64,000 nt of DNA from Cryptomeria japonica. Its lineage: Eukaryota; Streptophyta; Pinopsida; Cupressales; Cupressaceae. Each line of letters begins with the position of its first letter. The stretch's first letter is position 1. The position numbers were made by a program, and so were the translations under genes. The notes below the pieces were generated by a model, which did no database searches, was not told the origin of the DNA, and saw only the letters and a list, made by a program, of their open reading frames with translations. Location: assembly GCF_030272615.1 (NCBI RefSeq), contig NC_081409.1:472188573-472252572 (forward strand), read 5' to 3'. Below, piece after piece: positions 33,901 to 43,794 of this stretch.

Positions 33901-34098
33901 TTTTGGCAATGACATCACCATTCCTAAAACTGCAAAAGCATGAAAAATCCAAATGGAGTCAATGGAAGGTCAACTCACCTCATCGAGTGGTCAGCTGGTG
34001 AGTACGAACTGACGTAGGATCTCCATCCATGTAGGTTGCTCAGGTTGGGGTCGAGGCATGATGGCTTATATGTGGGATCCTCTGTAGTGAATGGTGCC

Positions 34099-34125
34099 AA
34101 AAAGTGAGAAAGTGACAAATGAAGG
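34099..34125 (+). promoter_or_regulatory. Candidate polypurine tract of G2
   Basis: A mostly purine run (AAAAAGTGAGAAAGTGACAA, then ATGAAGG) immediately precedes TGTCACTTTC, the proposed start of the 3' LTR. Confidence 0.45.
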
Positions 34126-35006
34126 TGTCACTTTCATATTTATGTGTTATGCACTTTTTCACTTTATGTTTTTAAGTTAAAACCCTAATTTATGCACTTT
34201 TCTTCAATCTATCATATCTTGAACTAGGAAGCTCCGATTCTTGCACCGTCAGTGGTGTTGGAATCATGAGTTCTCCCTCTCACTCCACATTAGTTCCATA
34301 ACATGATTGGATGAGTAATCAAGCCTTATTGTGAACTCACTTCACCAACACATGGGTTTGACTAAGGTAAAACCCTATATAGCCACCCTAAACCCTGATT
34401 TTTAGCTTCAGGTATAGGTTTGGATCCGAGCGTTGCTTTAAATTTTGAGACCAAAAGAGCACATAGGGACAGTTCTGGGTTTCAATCTCAGCAAAAACCC
34501 TAAGGATAGGGGTGTGGAACCTTGGTCCTACCCAGGACAATGATGTGGCACCATGGTCTTTCCCTCTATTAACATGATTTGGTAGGATAGTACCTTACAA
34601 GCTCATGAATCCATCTTGTCAGTTGCAGCTCCAGAAGTGCAGAATCAGGACAATGGAGTGGCACCCTGGTCCCAGACATTTCTTCTTAGATTTCAAACAT
34701 AGGTGTACCTCTGATTTTACCTTCTGATCTATACTTTTCAATAGTATATCAGTTGTTCTTTGATCTATATTCTCATATTAGGGTTTGCTTTCTTACTTGC
34801 ATTCTAGGTTAGATTGCATTTTTGCATCATTCCTTTCTCTCATTTACAAAAAAGGAATAGAAAATGCAAGAGGTAATCCATGAATCTCTCTTTCTCATAA
34901 GAAGTAACCAAAGTGCGTTACCTCCCTAGGGTCTTTCATATTTCATGAGTGTGTATGAGAGTGGGATTAGGGTTTCCATACTTAGTCTCACTTTTTCCCC
35001 TACACA
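34126..35006 (+). repeat. 3' LTR of G2
   Basis: TGTCACTTTCATA to CCCCTACACA. From 34411 it is colinear with 4099-4641; the first 285 bases correspond to sequence hidden in the left gap. Three copies of a GGACA...GTGGCACCNTGGTC motif lie inside. Divergence from the 5' copy is by far the largest of any LTR pair in the window. The start is inferred from the polypurine tract and the TG, not from a second copy. Confidence 0.7.
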
Positions 35007-36538
35007 CCAATTGGTTGAAGAAGTTTTGTTTAAAAGAAACTTTGACAAAGTGCTCCTCCATTGTGTAGATAAACAACAAGTTGAAAGAATCTTGCATGAG
35101 TTTCACAATGTCCATACAGGAGGTCATTTCTCAACCTAGACAACAACTATTAAGTTCACCTGAGAAGGTTATTTCTGGCCTTATTATTCAATGATGCACA
35201 TGCTCTAGTATGCGAATGCAAAGAGTGCCAATTTTATGTTGGCAAACATAAAAATTCAGCCATGATCCTGAAGCCTATAGTGATAGATGAACCTTTTTCC
35301 CAGTGTGGATTAGACTTTATAGGAATGGTCAATCCAGTATCATCTGCTGGTCACAAGTGGATGCTTACTGCAATAGATTATTTTACCAGATGGACATAGG
35401 CGATCCATTTAAGAAACACTACTAAGATATAAATATTAAGTCTCTTAGAAGAGTTGGTGTCAAGGATCGACTCACCAAAAACCATCATTTCAGATAATGC
35501 AAGAGCATTCATAGGCTCTCGAGTTACACAGTTCACCCTCAACCATGGCATTTATTTAAAAACATCTTCCAACTATTACCCACAAGGAAATCGAGTCCAC
35601 AAATAAAATTCTAATCCGACTCATTAAGAGGATTGGAGCTAAACATAAAAAGGAATGGGTCAAAAATTTGAGGAGTGCACTTTGGGTAGACGACATAACT
35701 CCTAAGAAAATATTAAAAAATTCTCCATATGAATGTGTGTATGGAAAATAAGCTATTAGAATCTTTGGAGTTGGCAGAGAATGAGCCCATGGAAGTAAGG
35801 CTAGCGGAGCTCTTGAAATCAGAGGAAGAGAGAGAGAATGCCTTCATTTCCTCCAATGACAAGTAACAAATTGTTAAGAAATGGTTTGACAAAAGAGATT
35901 AGACCTTTGTTTTAAATGTGGCGACCTTGTTTTAAAATATAATGAGTGAGCTACTAAACTAGGTCAACATACAAAATTTGATAGCCTTTGGGAAGGCCCT
36001 TTCCACATTTTCGAATGCAAGGAATTTAATGCTTTTGAATTAGAAAATATGCAAGGTGAGACACTTCAGAATCTTGTTAATGAATTCTACCTTGAGCATT
36101 TTATTTAAATCTTTTCAGAGTATGTAAATATTGTAAATATTATTTTTTCACTTTCTTTGCGGCCACATTTTGTCTTGGTCTAGATTCAAGTTTTTATCCT
36201 AAAATCCTTTCTTAAATCTTTGAATTGTTAAATAAAGAACAAAAAAAGAGAACATACATTTGAAGTAAAGAGACATGTAAAACAATTGCAACAAAAGTAT
36301 AGTATTCTATTATTTATGAACTTTTTACATATACATTGCAAAAATTGGCTCTTAGGCCTTTGAAATTATTTTGAAGATAGAGGGGTATGCTTGCAGTAGA
36401 GAGATCCTAATCATATTCTTCATTATAATCTTCATCCTCATATTATTCTTTGATAAAGTCAGAATCAAAGTCAGAGAAGAGCATTATTACCCTAAGAATT
36501 GGAGGTTCATCTGGAGTCAGAATCCTCAGTAACATGTA
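35007..36538 (+). pseudogene. Gypsy integrase remnant G3
   Basis: From the base after G2's 3' LTR, the frame reads LVEEVLFKRNFDKVLLHC and HEFHNVHTGGHFST, the start of a gypsy integrase zinc finger whose cysteines are lost (YANAKSANF). The core follows: CGLDFIGM (Asp), TIISDNARAF (Asp), then a region around YYPQGN where the Glu is broken by a stop and a shift. The C-terminal part fades near 36110, and 36120-36538 is non-coding. G2 therefore landed inside this third gypsy element; its left half is in or beyond the gap at 3599. Element 3 cuts its right end. Confidence 0.75.
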
Positions 36539-37488
36539 TGTTGGCAATTGACACTCATTGGATTCATATGTTGTCATTGATGGCTACATGGCAACATGGA
36601 AAATTGGAAACAAGATTCATAAGGAAGCATACACCAACATACAACAACACTAGGAGGGATTTACCAGTAGACACCAACATTGGCGTATCTAGGGTTACAC
36701 TGGCACTGACAATGACATCCAACACTTCAGTGAAGTCGACATCAGGCTTGGACCCGAAGGAAGTTTTATTTATAAAATCATTTTGTAATTATTGTATAAG
36801 GCTGACATTGTATAACTTTTGTAATGCATTGTAAGCTGACATAAGGCATATTGTTTGTGAAGGGTATATAGGTAAATTTGTTAAGGTCATTATAAAAAAT
36901 AGATGAGAAAGATTGTAATAAGGATATAGGAGATGATGTAATGTGAAATTATATGTATGTAGATCATTTGTATGCAAATGTTATATCATGCAATGATCTG
37001 TAGGTAGCTTGGAAAGCATTCTTGGAGGAGAGAAGATATCGGTAGAAGTGTTCAGGGTTTATGAATTGGTACAAAGAAGAACTATAACCAAAACTCTTTT
37101 TGGCATAGTAGATGCATTTTGTGAGTTCATTATTATTGTTTTATTTTAGCAAAAGCTTGTAGTCAGTGAGACTCTTTTTTGATGAGCAGTGGGCTTTAGG
37201 CAGTGTGCCTTCCTGCATATGCAGGCCCCCATTTTATGTAATATCTTTCATATGGCCAGTGAACCGATATTGTGGGTCATAAATCCCATTGTACTTTTTC
37301 CTCTTTGAGGTTTTCCACATATAAATTCTATGTGTTATGGTGTTCATTTATTTGGATGATTTATTTGCTTCAAGTTATATGTTTCTTCATTTATCGGTTT
37401 ATATGTGTATGTTATAAAAGGGTAAAATCATATCTTACTGACATAAAACTGATTCACCCCCCACTCTCAGTGTTCTTGGTTCCCAACA
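36539..37488 (+). repeat. 5' LTR of element 3
   Basis: TGTTGGCAATTGAC to TTGGTTCCCAACA, 950 bp. It has a TATA-like GGGTATATAGG near 36860, the perfect 14-bp palindrome CCTGCATATGCAGG near 37212, the conserved core at 37268-37342, and TTCACCCCCC near the 3' end. Confidence 0.9.
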
Positions 37489-37490
37489 AT

Positions 37491-37503
37491 TGGTATCAGA
37501 GCC
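37491..37503 (+). promoter_or_regulatory. Primer binding site of element 3
   Basis: TGGTATCAGAGCC, two bases after the LTR, complementary to initiator tRNA-Met. It is followed by the leader TAATAGCTTGAGGAAGATCC, shared with element 2 and C1. Confidence 0.9.
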
Positions 37504-37562
37504 TAGTTCCTCGGAAGAAGTTTAATAGCTTGAGGAAGATCCTGAAACTGGAATCATTGAAC

Positions 37563-38702
37563 ATGGCTATGGAGAAGCAACTTGAGATGGCTCTTGAGGA
37601 TTATGATGCTGGAAGGATGAAGAATTTAAAATTGCAAGATGAATTGAATTCTGCTAATGAATTCATTCTTATCCTACAAGAAAGGTTATGATCTGCTCAA
37701 GCCAAGAGAAAGGAACTTTTGCAAAACCAAGATGATGAAGATAAAAATGCACTTAAGGAACAATGTCAGAAATCGAGTCAAGCAAACATGCTCATGAAGA
37801 ATGAAATGCGAGACCTGACTATGAGGTTATTAAAAGATATTGAGGACAAAAAGAAGAAGGAAGAAAATCTTGTTATATCTTTGAAAAACAATTTTGATGA
37901 ATGTGGCAGATTGACTCATGAGAATAATCTAATGAGAACTAATTTGGTACACTCCCGTAATAGTGAACAAGAGCTTGAAAGACAAATAACTACTCTGAGA
38001 GATGATCTGACTACTACAAGTGAGTATTAAGAAAAATTCAAGATTAGTGTTGCACAATTGGATGACTTATTGAAAAGACAAAGGCATAATGATGATTCTA
38101 GAGGACTTGGATTTGTACAAGGTAAAAGCTCCAGTACTGCAAATGAAGATCAGACAACCGGTATGCAGAGCTCATCAGACCAGAGGAAATCGGTAAGGAA
38201 ATATAATTCTTATAAGTTCAATGGTAGATGCTTTATTTGTAATAAATTTGGGCATATGGCTAAACAATGTAGAAATAGAGCAAATCAAAACTACAATTCT
38301 ATTCCTGGTCAATGCACAAATTGCAAGAAATATGGTCATAAATCAGAAGATTGCAGAATGAATGTCAAATGTCATGCATGTGGAAAGTTTAGTCATTTGG
38401 GTAATCAATGTAGGTCAAGGAATGACACTAGATATGTTAAAGCAATTCAAAAGAACAATGTTACATGTTATGCATGCAACAAAATAGGTCATATTGCTAA
38501 GTATTGCAGAAGCAAGACTCAAATAGTTAGCAATGATAAAGAAAATGAGAAAGGAAAGAAGAAGGTAGATGAAATACAACAAGATCACACCAAGAGATGG
38601 ATTAGAAAGTCCAAAGAACCAAGTGGAGATGGATCTACACCGATAACTCCATTGGTAGAACAGAGGATTCCTACACCGACAGGAAATTCCACCGGTAACT
38701 GA
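37563..38702 (+). pseudogene. ORF1 of element 3: coiled coil and four intact zinc knuckles
   Basis: One frame of 380 codons from ATG 37563 (MAMEKQLEMALEDYD), with only two stops (37689 and 38028). Residues 1-170 are helical with heptad character. A GLGFVQGKSSSTAN linker follows, then four perfect CX2CX4HX4C knuckles: CFICNKFGHMAKQC, CTNCKKYGHKSEDC, CHACGKFSHLGNQC and CYACNKIGHIAKYC (38229-38507). A basic tail and a PTPTGNSTGN end follow. Four knuckles is more than the one or two usual in plant Gag. It probably binds element RNA. This is the best ORF1 in the window. Confidence 0.85.
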
Positions 38703-39069
38703 GGGATACGCCTTAGGGGTTGGAAAATCTATTGGAAATCTTGCATATTCCTTGGAGGAGATCTAAAAGAGATCTAGAGAGTTGTATTAATCATTTATGA
38801 AGGTTTACCCAGTATAAGACTGTGAAACTGACATCCGGTAGGGTACATTGTGAAGCATTTATGACAGTGAAGGATTAGGGTTTACTAGCTGATAAAAGGG
38901 GAAAGTGAATTCATTTTCACTCACCCAATATTCAAGCATTCCAGAGCGAAGCAAAGGTGAATTTTAGGCAATTAAGAGAGAAAAGAGGTATTCTGAGAGG
39001 ATTTCCAACAATCATCGGATAAGCAATCAAATCTTTACACCGACAATCATTTTCAGGTATTTCTTTGAA
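38703..39069 (+). other. ORF1-ORF2 spacer of element 3 with TATA-like box
   Basis: Non-coding. GATAAAAGGGG at 38891 is followed by GAATTCATTTTCACTCACCC and TTCAAGCATTCC, about 175 bases before the ORF2 ATG. The leader resembles that on the reverse strand of element B. Confidence 0.45.
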
Positions 39070-41466
39070 ATGGCATCTAGATCATTTGCTCCTACTTTCA
39101 TTGCATATCGTACCATTTTTGAAGTTAAGGATATGCTAAGACCCATTTTCAAGGAAGTTCCCGAAATAGCTAAGAAAGAAGACTCTACAGGCACATTCTC
39201 TAGGGTTCTCAACGACGTGATGTATGTTGAAGATGTAAGGGTATATATTCACTACACCTTGGAGGATCTAGGTACAGAAGAGAAAAAGGACATATATCAA
39301 TATGTGATACTGGGAAGCTCTGGAACAATTAAGCCAGAATATAAGATCATCGAGGATCTATGGTTAACTAGTATCCTATACATACTGAAATTCAAACATG
39401 AGGTGATCAAATATGTTCTGAGTAGGGTTCACAATGAGTTGATCTGGCTAGATCGGCCCTACATGATCACAAAGGAAGTAATTCAAGTAGTCACTGACTT
39501 ACCCAAAGTCAGACAAGAACTTGGCAAGAATATTTCCACCACTACGGTTGAGAAGCTCTTTGGCGCAACCCATTATGGAAGATCTATGAGGGTTAGCACA
39601 ATTAAGGACATAGATGTGAAATTTGTCAGCATGATAATTGGCTAAAAGGTAACTCAATCTAGTCGATTGGTCTTTATTGCTAGTTCCTACATCCATGTTA
39701 CTTATCAGATGTTAAAAAATAATAAGAAGTATGATTTGTGTGAATGGCTGAGAAGTGAACTAATGCTGAATCTTGGAAAGATTAAGAGTGTTAAGAAAGA
39801 AACTTTTAGGTTTAGAAATCTCATTGTTTTTTTAATGCTTTACTTCATAAATGAGCTACCTAGTCTAGGAAAGAATCATTGGGCTCATGACATACCGATA
39901 GGTATGGAAATTAAGGAAGCAATCATTGGTGTTGGTACCGACAGGGATGAAAAGCTTTGGGGCTATTTCAAAACATTTTAGGAAAATATGAGACAAAGGG
40001 AAAGAATATCAAAGCACATTATGGAGAAGTACTCCACTAATATCTGTTTTATGGTGAAGACTGATGAAAATCTTATGGAGGTAGTAGAACCTAGGGCCAT
40101 ATGGGTCATTGAGCTTGGATATGAAGTGGATGATAGCATTTTTGAAATTTATGCAAAAATGCTTCTTGAGGCTCCATTGGATGATACAATAGAACAATTT
40201 TTAGTAGTAAACCCCGACAAATAAGCCTAATGTTGGGCAAGGTAAATGAGGTAGTAAATAAGACCAAAGATGGTTGGACCAAATTCTTCCAAAAGATTCT
40301 TGATTTTCTCACCTTCCTAGAAGAATTTGTAAAAGCATCAATTTCCACCATCCCAGACATATCTAAAGAGAAAGGTATTTTGGATAGTTCAGCTCCAATT
40401 TTGAATAAACCGAGAATAACTATAAGTATACAGACACCACTGGCAGTAAAGGAGAGTGTACAGTCAATACCAACAAAGACAACTTTTTAACAAGGCAATG
40501 TACATGGTAATGAGAATATTGTAGATAATACTCCACAGTCAGTAATTGATTCCGCACCAAGTGGCAAAGCCATCGGTGCTAAGGAGGATAAGGTAAAGGG
40601 AACTGAGACTATACTGAGAGTTAATATTGATTCCCTGACAAAGATTTTGGCAATTGACACTTCTCAAGTTGAGAAGAAATCAATCACTAAGATGAGTCCC
40701 ACTGAGTTAATGATGATGGCTACTCAGAAACTAATAAAGGAGGGATTGATAGATAAAGGAATAATAGATCACTCAATCATAGTTTTGCATAGACTAATTC
40801 CTGATTGTAAGATTGAAAATGAAGCAAGCCCTTTGACAAGCTTAAGGCATTAACTCAGCATATATCTAACAACTTTCAATCTTTGCAGAAAATTTCAGAC
40901 CGACAGGCACTTGAGAGATTTACTATGGCTAAGAGAGCCACTTTTAATCAGCTTATTGAAACAAAGAAGAAGAAAATTGAAGGAAAATTGATTCTTATTA
41001 GAATTGTTTGAAACAATGTACAAATATCTATAGGATCTGTTGTAACATAGAAACTCTTACAACAAATGTAGATGGAAGATTAAAGGAGTTACATGATAAG
41101 GTTGCAAATATTGCAAATTCTTTTGATGGATTAACCTCACTAACAACATCTATTGATGGACAAATTCTGTCTTTGGAGAACCAAATTTTTTCTTTTGAAA
41201 AGGAAAGAGACAATATCATTCAGAGAGAAAGGAGTCTTAGAGGATTGATGAGTCCAAGATTGGATTCACTAGGTGTACATAAGAGGGAATGTATGGATAT
41301 GATTGCTAAGCCCACACAGACAGAAGTCAAAGAGAAGGAAACATTTGCACACTTACTGAGTGGAGTTGTATCCATATTTGATACCTTTAGAACTGGTTGG
41401 GATGCATATTTACAGTTGCTAGATAAGGCTTACCTGAAAATTTTGAAATTGGTCAAGCTCCAATAA
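39070..41466 (+). pseudogene. ORF2 of element 3: unknown multi-part protein
   Basis: ATG 39070 gives MASRSFAPTFIAYRTIFEV and a 191-codon open stretch, then pieces at 39667-39981, 39988-40224, 40230-40490, 40647-40853 and 41008-41466. The first three share one frame. Conserved blocks match element 2: PEIAKKEDSTGTFSR, RVHNELIWLD, FRFRNLIVFLMLY, ICFMVKTDENLMEVVEPR and LGYE. The C-terminal piece (LTTSIDGQILSLENQIF) is a coiled coil like the end of element 2's ORF2. Stops and two frame changes make it a pseudogene. The function is unknown, and no pol-related motif is seen. Confidence 0.75.
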
Positions 41467-41514
41467 AGAAATCTGTATTTATTCATTCTTTCAATTCTTT
41501 CACCGGTATTTGGC

Positions 41515-41680
41515 ATTGATGCCAAAGGGGGAGTATATATAATGTGAAAAATATCAGACAAAAAAATATGGGAAGAATATCAGAAAGGAGTGTATTGCTC
41601 AGGGGGAACATACTTTAGGTTGAACTGGTAGGGAATCCATTTTTCACATGAGTGTTGCCATCAATGCCAAAGGGGGAGAT
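41515..41680 (+). promoter_or_regulatory. Polypurine tracts of element 3
   Basis: GATGCCAAAGGGGGAGTAT at 41518, a weaker CAGGGGGAAC near 41600, and GCCAAAGGGGGAGAT at 41666-41680 abutting the 3' LTR. This is the multiple polypurine pattern typical of Sireviruses. Confidence 0.7.
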
Positions 41681-42098
41681 TGTTGGCAATTGACACTCAT
41701 TGGATTCATATGTTGTCATTGATGGAAACATGGCAACAAGATTCATAAGGAAGTATACACCGACATACACCGGTACTAGGAGGGATTTACTAGTAGACAC
41801 CGACATTGGTGTATCCAGGGTTACACTGACATCAACATCCAACACTTCAGTGAAGATGACATTAGGCTTGGACCCGAAGGAAGTTTTATTTGTAAAATCA
41901 TTTTGTAATTATTGTATAAGGCCAACATTGTATATCTTTTGTAATGCATTGTAAGCTGACATAAGGCATATTGTTTGTGAAGGGTATATAAGTCAATTTG
42001 TTAAGGTCATTATAAAAAATAGATGAGAAATATTGTAATAAGGATATAGGAGACGGTGTAATGCGAAAGTATATGTATGTAGATCATTTGTATGTGAA
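41681..42098 (+). repeat. 3' LTR of element 3, partial
   Basis: TGTTGGCAATTGACACTC onward, colinear with 36539-36966, with two short deletions relative to the 5' copy. It is cut by the gap. Confidence 0.9.
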
Positions 42099-42598
42099 NN
42101 NNNNNNNNNNNNNNNNNNNNNNNNNNNNNNNNNNNNNNNNNNNNNNNNNNNNNNNNNNNNNNNNNNNNNNNNNNNNNNNNNNNNNNNNNNNNNNNNNNNN
42201 NNNNNNNNNNNNNNNNNNNNNNNNNNNNNNNNNNNNNNNNNNNNNNNNNNNNNNNNNNNNNNNNNNNNNNNNNNNNNNNNNNNNNNNNNNNNNNNNNNNN
42301 NNNNNNNNNNNNNNNNNNNNNNNNNNNNNNNNNNNNNNNNNNNNNNNNNNNNNNNNNNNNNNNNNNNNNNNNNNNNNNNNNNNNNNNNNNNNNNNNNNNN
42401 NNNNNNNNNNNNNNNNNNNNNNNNNNNNNNNNNNNNNNNNNNNNNNNNNNNNNNNNNNNNNNNNNNNNNNNNNNNNNNNNNNNNNNNNNNNNNNNNNNNN
42501 NNNNNNNNNNNNNNNNNNNNNNNNNNNNNNNNNNNNNNNNNNNNNNNNNNNNNNNNNNNNNNNNNNNNNNNNNNNNNNNNNNNNNNNNNNNNNNNNNN
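42099..42598. other. Assembly gap (500 N)
   Basis: Exactly 500 N. It hides the end of element 3, the start of G4's 5' LTR and the left part of C1's 5' LTR. The true length is unknown. Confidence 0.99.
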
Positions 42599-43606
42599 GA
42601 AGCATCATGTAGTATTTGTAGGGTATTAATTTGTAAATTATTTGTTAAACCAAAGGATGTGTCCTTTGGAAGGAAATTGTCTGTAACTCTCTTCTGTGTA
42701 TGAAAGGGTGTGTCCTTTCATATATGCCTTTTGATTTAGATACTTATAGGGAGTCATTTTTGTATGCAATGGGGGGGAAATACGGTTGGGAAGGACTGCA
42801 AGTTATATGTATTAGGGAAGTCTATAGGAAGAAGAAGTATCTTTTTGTGCAAACAGACTGTAATGGAGTATCTTCAAGTGCAACTTATGTATGCAATCAT
42901 TTCCTAAAGATTAATATACAAGGTTCATTGTTTCTTTTCTAAATATTGTGCATACTTTTGTGTTGATGAGTTATCTTTGTCCTCTTGATAAATCTATCAT
43001 TTTATTTGCTATGATGTGTCATCACATGCTATTACATGAAATATGAGATTGAGTTTTCATTATTTGTGTAACACATACTGAAACCTTCATAGTTGATGAT
43101 TAATATTGTCTCTGGAGTTGATAAGATCTCTTGTCCACAAAGAGTCATAAATATCCTTGGATAGAGGCACTGGTCTGTTCTTTATCTTTTAAGGTCCTGG
43201 TTTGTTATGCATTTAAGGTCCTTGATAGAGAAACATTCTTCCCAAACCCTATATGAACTTCTCTTTGCATATTTCTTTTAAGTCCTGAAAGCATTCTTAT
43301 TCTTAATATACAATCATAATCATTTTCATTTCTTTTCAAAAGCATTCACTTAAAGCACATAATAAAGCATAATTGCAGAACAAGCATTTGCTAGTTTTGC
43401 ATTTGCTAACCATAAAGCTTAAATCCATTTTAAATAACTCTTTTTGTGTTTGAGAGGGAGAGGTATACCCACCTAGGTTCAGTGGAGCCTTAAGTGCAGA
43501 GGGATTTGGTCTTTGACCATCCCTGTTCATTGGCCAAGGCTAGTTGGATCAGTTAAGGGCTTGGCAAATCCTTAAGTTTTCCAATGTGTGGTTTTGGGAA
43601 CCAACA
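42599..43606 (+). repeat. 5' LTR of G4 (start hidden in gap)
   Basis: Colinear with 56732-57738 and ending GGGAACCAACA. Both copies hold an 80-codon open stretch that LTR similarity alone can explain. Confidence 0.9.
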
Positions 43607-43609
43607 GAT

Positions 43610-43627
43610 TGGTGACTCTGCTGGGGA
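43610..43627 (+). promoter_or_regulatory. Primer binding site of G4 (tRNA-Arg type)
   Basis: TGGTGACTCTGCTGGGGA, three bases after the LTR. It is close to the TGGCGACTCCGCTGGGGA site complementary to tRNA-Arg that is used by Ogre-type elements. Confidence 0.7.
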
Positions 43628-43794
43628 GTTGTGATAAGAAGTATTCAAAATTTTTGGTGCTTTCACTTCAGACTTTGCTGGAGGAGGGAGCCCGAAAGAT
43701 TAATGAAAGTATAATTCCTCTTAGGAGGTGGCGACTCTATTCTTTTATGAGTAATAATTGGTATGTTGAGAAAGTAAGATAAACCCCTAGGAAT

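Larger units (their letters stand above)
30490..34080 (-). pseudogene. Antisense plant mobile domain (PMD) gene inside G2
   Basis: On the reverse strand an ATG near 34058 gives MPRPQPEQPTWMEILRQF. A donor-like GAG|GTGAGT at 33978 and acceptor TTTTTGTAG at 33596 bound a probable intron of about 383 nt. The next exon begins FPYIREHIVGL and carries the PMD signature LTFSLPVGEMAVTLEDV and HLPIRGETV (near 33420-33320), the domain also called aminotransferase-like or PP7-long-form-like. Further pieces run to 32693, resume at 31709 after a transposon, and end in a very acidic D/E stretch (31340-31190). A second short intron fits 30955-30864 (GTAAGG...TTGCAG). Stops break several exons. PMD genes occur in plant gypsy and Mutator-type elements; the role in transposition is unknown. 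Confidence 0.75.
4099..35006 (+). mobile_element. Ty3/gypsy element G2 (Tat-type), split by nested insertions
   Basis: The G2 pieces are 4099-7664 (5' LTR, gag, protease, start of RT), 20858-22129 (end of RT, native RNase H, second RNase H, start of integrase) and 28817-35006 (integrase, antisense PMD gene, 3' LTR). Elements 1, B and 2 occupy the intervals. The second RNase H after the native one is the diagnostic layout of the plant Tat lineage. About 130 codons of RT, including the YxDD region, are missing between 7664 and 20858. LTR divergence is high, so this is an old insertion. All frames are broken. Confidence 0.8.
36539..42098 (+). mobile_element. Non-autonomous LTR element 3 (3' LTR cut by gap)
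   Basis: Layout: 5' LTR, Met-type primer site, ORF1 with four intact knuckles, spacer with TATA-like box, ORF2, polypurine tracts, and the first 418 bp of the 3' LTR before the gap at 42099. The left flank ends ATGTA; the right target copy is hidden. No pol domains. Its ORFs are clear homologues of those in element 2, while its LTRs are only distantly similar, so it is a different family of the same superfamily. Confidence 0.85.

Noticed and set aside
33572-33943. Forward frame over the GGACCAGGGTGCC repeats
   Set aside because: It lies in the intron of the antisense PMD gene and is open only because the repeat lacks stops.
42700-42942. 80-codon frame in the G4 5' LTR, also present at 56826-57074 in the 3' LTR
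   Set aside because: Both LTRs are copies of one sequence and about 96 percent alike, so shared openness is not evidence of selection, and there is no known similarity.
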